Assembly (NCBI GenBank): GCA_964615935.1
Contig: CAZTTG010000005.1
Location: 1 to 64,000 of the forward strand
Direction: 5' to 3'
DNA length: 64,000 bases
Source: CAZTTG01 sp964615935
GTDB taxonomy: Bacteria > Planctomycetota > UBA1135 > GCA-002686595
The translations under genes and the position numbers were made by a program. The notes under the pieces are model-generated. The model did not search any database. It worked only from the letters and a program-made list of their open reading frames with translations, and was not told where the DNA came from. Every line of letters begins with the position of its first letter. Within the stretch, counting starts at the first letter, position 1. Positions 1-7,100 of the stretch are shown here, in pieces.

Positions 1-1
1 C

Positions 2-961
2 AATGGGAAGGACCTGAACTCGAGCCCGACTCTGGAGCCGTCGCGCTGGGTGATCAACTTTCGGGATTGGCCGCTGGAGAAGTGCGGGGAGTGGTCGGAT
101 CTGTTGGAAGTAGTACGGATGAAGGTCAAACCACAGCGCGAGGCGATCAAGGGGAAGAACCCAACGGCAAGGCAGCGCAGAGAGGTTTGGTGGCGGTTCA
201 CGCGACCGGCCATGGACCTCTATGCTGCGATTGGAGGACTCGACCGGGTTCTTGCTTGTGCACAGACTAGCGCAACTTGGGCACCGGCATTCCTGCCAAT
301 CGGAATCGTCTACTCGCATACCGTGATCATCTTCGCGACGAATCGCGATGAGGATTCCGCAATCCTCCAGAGTTCTCTTCATCAGGCCTGGAAGCTGCGC
401 TACGGTCCAAGCCTTCGAACGGATCCTCGCTACGCGCCATCCGACTGCTTTGACACATTTGTCTTCCCCACTGACAGGGGGGATGTCGAAGCTGCAGGGG
501 CTTTATACCACAATGACCGGATGTCGCTGATGCGCGAGCGCGGCCTGGGTCTCACGGCGCTCTACAACCTATTCAACAATCCCGAGTGTAGGGACCTCGA
601 CATCCAACGTCTCCGCGACCTCCACGTCGAGCTCGACGCGAGCGTTCTCGACGCCTACAAGCAGTCCGAAGAGAACTGGTCCTACCTCGACCTCCAGCAC
701 GACTGGCACAAGACCGTCACCCACCGTGTCACCAAGTCCGGCCGCCGCGTCGAGAAGACCACCTGGCGCTTCACCATCTCCGAGCGGGCCCGCGAGGAGA
801 TCCTCCGCCGTCTCCTCGAGCTCAACCACCAGCGCTACCGCGAGGAGGTCGAGAAAGGCCTGCACGAGCCGAAGAAGGCTTCCTCCCGGAAGCGTCGCAA
901 GCCCGGGGGTTCCGGCCGGCGACGCAAGAGGGGAGGGGGCGAGGCCGGTCTCTTCGACTGA
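2..961 (+). CDS. C-terminal part of a MmeI-like (type IIL) restriction-modification protein
   Basis: The reading frame is open from the window edge, so the N-terminal nuclease, methyltransferase and most of the gene lie upstream; the in-frame ATG at 50 is internal. The visible part begins with NGKDLNSSPTLEPSRWVINF and continues through FRDWP, KVKPQRE, the LQSS-H-AW segment and APSDCFDTFVFP. These are the hallmarks of the C-terminal target-recognition and helical-bundle region of single-chain MmeI/Eco57I-type enzymes that both methylate and cut DNA. The segment GLTALYNLFNNPECRDLDI followed by LRxLHxELDxSVLDAY is typical of the same family. The last 40 residues are a lysine/arginine-rich tail, probably extra DNA contact. 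From this end alone one cannot tell whether the nuclease and methyltransferase centres are intact. Confidence 0.82.
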   Translation, partial: NGKDLNSSPTLEPSRWVINFRDWPLEKCGEWSDLLEVVRMKVKPQREAIKGKNPTARQRREVWWRFTRPAMDLYAAIGGLDRVLACAQTSATWAPAFLPIGIVYSHTVIIFATNRDEDSAILQSSLHQAWKLRYGPSLRTDPRYAPSDCFDTFVFPTDRGDVEAAGALYHNDRMSLMRERGLGLTALYNLFNNPECRDLDIQRLRDLHVELDASVLDAYKQSEENWSYLDLQHDWHKTVTHRVTKSGRRVEKTTWRFTISERAREEILRRLLELNHQRYREEVEKGLHEPKKASSRKRRKPGGSGRRRKRGGGEAGLFD

Positions 962-989
962 CCTGCCGGCACCGTAGGAGCCGAGCGGT

Positions 990-1301
990 CTACTCCGGGC
1001 CATCCGTACCAGCGGAGCGTCGACCACGCCTCGTGCCCACCGCGCGGTCGAGCTCCTCGAGCGAGATCCCCTCGCCCCGTCCGACCGATTCGAGGGCCTC
1101 TCGAACCGCCAGGATCGCCTCCATGCGGTCCGCGAGCTCGGCGACTCGCTGATAGGCCTCGGCGTCCTGGATCACCACCCGGGCGCGGCCGTTGACCGTG
1201 AGCACCTCCGGGCGGCCCGTGTCGGCCAGCCTCTCCATGTGAGTCCGGTGGTTGCGAAGGAAGTCGCTGAGTGAGCGGATGTCGGTGGGATCGATGGCCA
1301 T
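990..1301 (-). CDS. Phd/YefM-type antitoxin, apparently without a toxin gene
   Basis: A 103-residue protein. Its first 50 residues (DIRSLSDFLRN, then a PEVLTVNGRARVVIQD strand and AEAYQRV helix) match the DNA-binding fold of the Phd/YefM family, which represses its own promoter and neutralises a RelE- or Doc-type toxin. The rest is helical, with a basic end. The ATG at 1301 is preferred because the family begins at this point; the frame stays open to an ATG at 1361, but that adds residues outside the family and an AT-rich stretch (TATATT on the minus strand) that looks like a promoter -10 box. No toxin-like ORF lies downstream, where the convergent restriction gene ends 28 nt away. It may be an orphan or may act on a toxin elsewhere. 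Confidence 0.72.
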   Translation of the reverse strand: MAIDPTDIRSLSDFLRNHRTHMERLADTGRPEVLTVNGRARVVIQDAEAYQRVAELADRMEAILAVREALESVGRGEGISLEELDRAVGTRRGRRSAGTDGPE

Positions 1302-1573
1302 GGCAATAATCAGAATATACTCATGGAATCTCATGATTGGCAGGCCCCGCGCCTCGGACAACCCCGCTCCGGCGCTCCGAGACGACCGGGCCTGTCGTAA
1401 CCAAGTGGAGGGAAAGATCTTATGGAGAACATGGCCGATAAGGAGACATTAGGCGATGATATTGGGCAAAGAAGTGCGGTAATCCACCAGCAACCAGCAC
1501 GATCACGCTCCAACGAATCACCGCCTCGTCGCGGTGTTCCCGCGGGCGGACCTTGGAAAGGAGACAGAGAGCC

Positions 1574-2023
1574 ATGGGCCGGCGCTACACGCAGGACGAC
1601 CTCGCGCGGATCTTTGACCGGTGCTCGGGGAGATGCCACCTCTGCCACGGCCCGCTCGCCTTGTACGCCTATGGCCGGACCGACGACCCGCGAGGCTGGG
1701 AGGTCGACCACTCGGTCGCCCGCAAGCGCGGCGGCTCGGACCGGCTTCAGAATCTGTTCCCCGCCCACCCTGCCTGCAACCGAAGCAAGCGGACGGCCAA
1801 CTCCCGGGCGTTCAGACTCTCGAAGGGACACCGCTATGCGCCGCTCTCCGTGAACGAGCGCAGGAAGGCCAAGGCTCGCAACGCCGTGGGAGTGGGTGCA
1901 GCGTGCTGGCTGGTCGCATCGCTGTTCTGGCCCCCGCTTCGCATCCTGGCCGCGATCTCCGGGGCCGCGCTCGGGCACGAAGCCGATCCCGACCGGGCCC
2001 GCGAGTGGTGGGCCGGAGAGTGA
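1574..2023 (+). CDS. HNH endonuclease with C-terminal hydrophobic segment
   Basis: A 149-residue protein. Near residues 20-70 it shows a CxxC pair (CHLC), then WEVDHSVARKRGGSDRLQN and HPACNRSK, the D-H, N and second zinc-cysteine elements of a classical HNH nuclease. The ATG at 1574 is chosen because AAGGAG at 1558-1563 sits at the right distance; an in-frame upstream codon at 1553 lacks a ribosome site. After the nuclease comes a basic linker, then a strongly hydrophobic run (GVGAACWLVASLFWPPL and LAAISGAALG) that looks like one or two membrane spans, which is unusual for HNH enzymes. It lies between a restriction enzyme and a toxin-like operon, so a defence role is plausible but not shown. 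Confidence 0.75.
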   Translation: MGRRYTQDDLARIFDRCSGRCHLCHGPLALYAYGRTDDPRGWEVDHSVARKRGGSDRLQNLFPAHPACNRSKRTANSRAFRLSKGHRYAPLSVNERRKAKARNAVGVGAACWLVASLFWPPLRILAAISGAALGHEADPDRAREWWAGE

Positions 2024-2173
2024 GACACAGATGACCCCGAGCTCGCAGGAGTCCGAGGACCTGAGGTCCTATCGGGATCAACCCATCCGTACGCTACCAT
2101 CCCGGTACCGGCCCCGGTGCACCAACCCGGACCATCCGGCCACGGCACCGCGGGAGGAAGGGAGCTGGATCAG

Positions 2174-3448
2174 GTGATCGACCAAGACGAGCTGGCGAAA
2201 CGCCTCCGGAGGGCGCGAGAGAACTGCGAGCTCACCCAGCAGAGAGTCTCCGAGGAACTCGAGGTCCCGCGCTCGGCCGTTGTCGCGCTCGAGGCTGGAC
2301 GACGGGCCGTCAGCAGTCTGGAGCTCTCCAGGCTGGCGCGGCTCTACGGCCGGACCGTACAGGAGTTCCTGGCCGAGGAGCCCCTCGAGGAGGATCCGGT
2401 CCAAGCCCTGTTCCGGGCCAATATCGGATCCGAGGCGGGGCCCGGGCTGATGGACGACCTGCGAGCGCAGGTGCGCCGGTGCAGGATCGCCGGCGGCCTG
2501 GAGCAGAGGCTGGGCCTGGATGTGCCGCGCGGCTACGAGGTGTCATATGGCCTCGCCGCACCCAGGGCCCGGTGGGAGGCGGTCCGCCAGGGTCGGGTGG
2601 CCGCCGAGCAGGAGCGCCGGCGGCTGGGGCTGGGTTCCACGCCGCTCTGGGACATGGCGGCGCTCCTTCGGGAGCAGGGGGTCCGCGTTGCGCTGGCTCT
2701 CCTGCCCTCGGACGCCTCCGGCCTGTTTCTGCACGATCGGGAGATCCGGGCGGTGGTCCTCGTCAACCGAGAGCACATGCGCGTTCGTCGCAGGTTCTCC
2801 CTGGCACACGAGTACTGCCACGTCCTGCTCGATGCGAATCGGCCCGCCATCGTCAGCCGGGCATCCAATCAGGGAGAGCTCATCGAGGTCAGAGCCAATA
2901 CCTTCGCTGCGCACTTCCTGATCCCGCCCGAAGGCGTCCTGCGCGTCCTGCGTAGCCTGGGCAAGGGTGAGTCCAGCCGCTTCGTCGAGGAGGTGTACTC
3001 GGATCCCCTCGGAGGCACTTCGAGCGTGAGCGAGGGCATGCAGGTCCAGAGGCGACGTCCGGCCGGCGAACAGGAACTGCAGATCCACGACGTGGTCGCC
3101 GTGGCAGCTCACTTCGGCGTGAGCTACCTCGCGGCCCTCTACCAGCTCCTCAACACCGGCTTCCTCAGGAAGGACCGCTTCGAGGTACTCCGCGATCGAG
3201 AGGATCTCGCCCGTGAGCTCCTGAGGACCCGGCGCCCGGAGGGCTGGGAGACCGACGATCACTGGACCCTCGATCAGCAGATCCTGGATCTGGCGCTGGA
3301 AGCCCACCGGCGCGAGCTGATCTCGAGGCGGAAGGCCCTGGAGATCGTAGAGGAGCTGATGATCCCCCAGGACAGGCGCGAGTTGATCGAGCGCCTGATC
3401 GACGAAGCCGACTGGGATGACGGGAGAATGGAGGTGCGTGCTCCCTGA
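2174..3448 (+). CDS. XRE helix-turn-helix / ImmA-IrrE-type metallopeptidase
   Basis: A 424-residue fusion. Residues about 5-60 are a Cro/C1-type helix-turn-helix (LAKRLRRARE, LTQQRVSEEL, VPRSAVVALEAGRR). The middle carries the zinc-peptidase signature HEYCH (HExxH) within RRFSLAHEYCHVLLD, followed by the glutamate-bearing EVRANTFAAHFLIP segment of the COG2856 (ImmA/IrrE) family. Relatives cleave or sense partner proteins and often serve as antitoxin or switch components. GTG at 2174 is preferred over GTG at 2117 because GGAGGAAGGGA (2153-2162) lies just upstream and the helix-turn-helix begins a few residues in. Its stop overlaps the start of the PIN gene (TGATG), so the two are probably translated together. 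Confidence 0.82.
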   Translation: MIDQDELAKRLRRARENCELTQQRVSEELEVPRSAVVALEAGRRAVSSLELSRLARLYGRTVQEFLAEEPLEEDPVQALFRANIGSEAGPGLMDDLRAQVRRCRIAGGLEQRLGLDVPRGYEVSYGLAAPRARWEAVRQGRVAAEQERRRLGLGSTPLWDMAALLREQGVRVALALLPSDASGLFLHDREIRAVVLVNREHMRVRRRFSLAHEYCHVLLDANRPAIVSRASNQGELIEVRANTFAAHFLIPPEGVLRVLRSLGKGESSRFVEEVYSDPLGGTSSVSEGMQVQRRRPAGEQELQIHDVVAVAAHFGVSYLAALYQLLNTGFLRKDRFEVLRDREDLARELLRTRRPEGWETDDHWTLDQQILDLALEAHRRELISRRKALEIVEELMIPQDRRELIERLIDEADWDDGRMEVRAP

Positions 3449-4074
3449 TGGGCGAGCCCGTTCGAGATGAGGAAGGGCGCCTGATCGTCGCCTGCGACAC
3501 TTCCGTGCTCCTGAACTTCCTGGTGATCGGGAGGATCGAACTGCTCGCTGAGCATCCTCGGTACCGGTTCGTCGTCACGGAAACCGTGCGGCAGGAAGTG
3601 CGCCGGCCGGAGGAGCGGTCGGAGCTCGAGCGCGCGCTCGGAGCAGGTGAGATCGAGCTCCTGACCACCGAGAGCATGGACGAGCTGAAGCTCTTCTCGG
3701 ACCTCGAAGCCGAGATCGGTGCCGGAGAGGCCTCGGCCATCTCCGTGGCCGCTTGCCGGGGATGGTGCGTTGCCGTAGACGAGCGCGGAAGGACACTCCG
3801 CAGAGTGGAGGAGCTGCTCGGCAGGGAACGCCACCTGAACACGCCTGGACTGCTGCTCCGATGGATCGAATCCGGCCGTCTGACGACGGAAGAAGCCGAC
3901 GCGATCAAGGACGAGCTGGCGGAGAACCGGTTCCGGATGCGCTTCGAGTCCTTCCGCGACCTCCTCCCCCGGGCTGACTCCGGCGGGCGAGGAGTGACCC
4001 TCGCGGGCCCACCCGTGGCCCAGACGGACCAATCTGGGACGCTCGAGGACCGCCTGGGCACCAGAGATCCCTGA
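3448..4074 (+). CDS. PIN-domain nuclease (DUF3368-like), probable toxin
   Basis: A 208-residue protein. The start ATG shares one base with the upstream stop. The N-terminus IVACDTSVLLNFLVIGR has the first catalytic aspartate of PIN domains; VTETVRQEVRRPEER supplies the glutamate region; GAGEASAISVA and VAVDERGRTLRRVEE supply the later acidic residues, with the G-E-A-x-A-I pattern of the DUF3368 branch. The end (LLLRWIESGRLTTEEADAI) is also typical of that branch. PIN proteins of this kind are usually RNases acting as toxins. Coupling to the XRE-ImmA gene suggests a type II-like pair in which the peptidase/HTH protein controls the nuclease. The last 35 residues are low-complexity and may not be conserved. 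Confidence 0.78.
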   Translation: MGEPVRDEEGRLIVACDTSVLLNFLVIGRIELLAEHPRYRFVVTETVRQEVRRPEERSELERALGAGEIELLTTESMDELKLFSDLEAEIGAGEASAISVAACRGWCVAVDERGRTLRRVEELLGRERHLNTPGLLLRWIESGRLTTEEADAIKDELAENRFRMRFESFRDLLPRADSGGRGVTLAGPPVAQTDQSGTLEDRLGTRDP

Positions 4075-4099
4075 AACGGCCCCGCGGATCGGCTATCGT
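4071..4099 (+). promoter_or_regulatory. candidate sigma-70-type promoter of the large helicase gene
   Basis: CTGAAA (4071-4076), a 17-bp spacer and TATCGT (4094-4099). Transcription would begin near 4106, leaving the ribosome site GAAGGGAG (4111-4118) in the leader and favouring GTG 4131 as the start. It overlaps the 3' end of the PIN gene. Confidence 0.4.
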
Positions 4100-4130
4100 G
4101 AGGATCCTCCGAAGGGAGAGGCCGGCCAGC

Positions 4131-7100
4131 GTGACCCACTTCAACCCCGTCCGCTTCGGCACCGAGGTCATCGACCAGTTCGGCCGCTACCTCCTGACCA
4201 CCTTTCCCGTCGCGGACGAACGGCTCGATCGGCAGGTGCGCGAGCGGGTGCTGGGGGGGGTGCCGGGGACCTCCGGCGAGCGGCTGCTCTCGCGCGGTCC
4301 CTTCGTCTACCTGAACCGACACTTCGAGAGGGGGCCCGCGCTCGACGCGCTCCTCGCCGAGGAAGAGCTGGGGCTCCATCCCGCCCTCGCGGGGGTCTTT
4401 CCCTTCGAGGGCCTGCACCGCCACCAGGAGCTCGCCCTGCGCGCCGTCCTCGCCGGACGACACGCGGTGCTCGCGACCGGCACGGGCTCGGGCAAGACCG
4501 AGGCCTTCCTGCTGCCCATCCTCGACCATTGCCTGAAGCTGCGGGACGCGGAAGCCGAGCCGGCCCTCGCCGCCCTGCTCGTCTATCCGATGAACGCCCT
4601 CGTGGACGATCAGCTCAGACGGCTGAGACCGCTGCTGGCCGGCACGCAGATCACCTTCGGGCGCTACACCGGCGTCACCCCCCGGGAGGGGGAGCCCCAC
4701 GCGAGGCTCTCCAGCCCGCGCGCCTACACCGAAGACGAGCGCGAGCTCCTCAAGAGGGGCCGGGACGAGGAGGTGCCCATCCCGTGGGAGGAGTGCTGGA
4801 GCCGGCGGGAGATCCTCGAGCGCCGGCCCCGGCTGGTGCTCACCAACTACGCCCAGCTCGAGTACCTGCTCCTGCGAGACCGCGACCTGGACCTCTTCCG
4901 CGGCGCGCCCCTGCGCTTCCTGGTGCTCGACGAGGTGCACACCTACACCGGAGCGCTCGGCTCGGAGGTGGCCTGCCTGGTCCGGCGGTTGCGGCAGGTC
5001 GTCCGCAAGAAGCCCGAGGAAGTGATCTGCATCGGCACCTCGGCCACGGTGCAGGACGGGTCCTCGCCGGTCGACGCCGAGAAGGTCACCGCCGAGTTCG
5101 CGCGGCGGCTCTTCGGAGTGCCGAGCGAGCGGATCGAGCTGGTGGGCGAGCGCTTCGAGGAGCTCGCCGGACCCGGCCCCGAGCACTACCTCCCCCTCCC
5201 GCCGGGCGACGAGGAGGACCTCCTGCGCGAGCTGCTCGAGGCCGCGCGCGAGCTGCAGCTCCGCGAGGAGGTGGACGAGCTTCCCGGCGCCGTGCTCGAG
5301 CTCGCCGAGCGCCTGTGCGGCCGGTCCGCGCCTCCAGGCGCCACCAACATGCAGCGCGCCGCGGCCCTGCTCGAGGTCAACCGGCTGGTGCTCACCCTCC
5401 ACGACCTCTTCCGCACCCCCGAGCCCCTCGAGAGCGCCTTCCCGCGACTGCGCGCCCTGGAGCGGCGCAGCTCGAGCGACGCAGCCCTCACGGCCGAGGT
5501 GCTCGCCTACCTCACCCTCGGCGCACTCGTCCAGCGGGACGGCGAGCCGCTCCTGCGCCCCAAGCTGCACTGGTTCGTGCAGGGCTACCACGGGCTCGCG
5601 CTCTCCTTCGGCGCCGAGCACGGCCCCCGCCTGCACTTCGATCCGGCGCGGGCCCAGGCCGAGGACGGGGCCCTGTGCATGCCGCTCGTGTTGTGCCGCT
5701 CCTGCGGCCAGCACTACGCGGGGCTGGTCGCCGGTCCGGAGGAGCTCGGGGAAGGCGGCGGATGGCGGCCCTTGGCGCGCCCCGAGCCAGGAGTGGAGCT
5801 CGACGAGGAGGAGAGCCGGCTCTACCTCGCCGATCGCCTGGTCAGCCTCGACGAGGAGGCCGGCGAGGAGGTCGCGGGCGGACATCTCTGCCGTTTCTGC
5901 GGCGCCCTGCACCCGGCCGAGGGGGGCGCCGGCCCGCCCGCCCGCTGCCGCAATCCAGCCTGCCGGCGCGCCGAGCCGCTGGTGCCCGTGCAGGTCCACG
6001 AGGGCGACCTCAAGCGCTGCCTGGCGTGCGGGACCTGGGCCAAGGGCTACGAGGAGATCGTCACGCCCGCGAGGTCCAAGGAGGTGGCCGACGTCACCAT
6101 CCTGGCGCAGAGCATGCTCGCCGCCATGCCCGAGGAGCCGCTGCAGAAGCTCCTGGTCTTCTCCGACAACCGCCAGGAGGCGGCCTTCCAGGCGGGCTGG
6201 ATGGAGGAGCGCTCGGTGCGCTACCGGCTGCGGCACCTGCTCTACCGCCTGCTCGAGAACGAGCCCGAGCGCACCTTCACCCTGGACGAGCTCGCCGAGG
6301 CCATGGTCGACGAGGCCCTGCGCACGGGCATCTACCGCGCGCCGGCGTGGTCCGACAGGAAGGTGCGCACGCGCGTTCGCTGGTTCCTGGTCGAGGAGCT
6401 GTGCTCCACCGGCCAGCGGCGGGGCAGCCTGGAGAGCCTGGCCCTCGCCGAGGTTCGCACCGCGGGCATCGGCCCCGAGAGCGACCCGGGGCTGTACCCG
6501 CGCTGGAGCCGGGAGCTGGGGACGGATGAGGCCGGCCTGCACGATCTCCTGCGGCTCCTGACGGACTACTACCGGCGGCGGGGGATGGTCTCGGATCCGC
6601 TGCTCGGCCACCAGTGGAGCTACCAGGACGTCGAGGTGCGCGACGGCCTAGTGCGCACGCACGACCGCTACTACCCCCAGGGGCTCCACCTGGAGCGGGG
6701 CGCGCGCTCCCGCTACGCCCGGGCCTGGCTCGCCCGCAACGGGCGCTCGGCGGCGCAGGTGATCGCGCGCCAGGGGCTGCCCGATGGCGGCAGCCTGCCC
6801 GCGGAGCGCCTCGAGGCCTTCCTGCGCGAGCTGTGGGCGAGCTGGCGGGAGCGGGGCGTGCTGGTGCCGGTCACCCTCACCCGCAAGAGGGAGGGCGCCC
6901 GCCGCCGGATCGGCGACGAGGGCGAGGTTTGGCAGCTCGACGCCGAGAAGCTGGGGGTGCGCTGGACTCAGGCCCACCAGCGCTGCGGCGCCTGCGGTCG
7001 CGCCCAGTCGGTGCGCCCGCCCAGCGGACGATGCCCCGAGTACGGCTGCGGCGGCGGGCTCGAGCCGCGGGGCCGACCGCAGGAGCACTACGACGTCGTC

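Noticed and set aside
4098..4130. GTG 4098 as helicase start
   Set aside because: It overlaps the proposed -10 box, and the residues it adds (RILRRERPAS) lack similarity; GTG 4131 has the ribosome site.
3165..6611. 1148-residue minus-strand ORF opposite the helicase
   Set aside because: Low-complexity Gly/Ala/Leu/Glu/Val composition with no motif; it is the shadow of the GC-rich helicase gene on the other strand.
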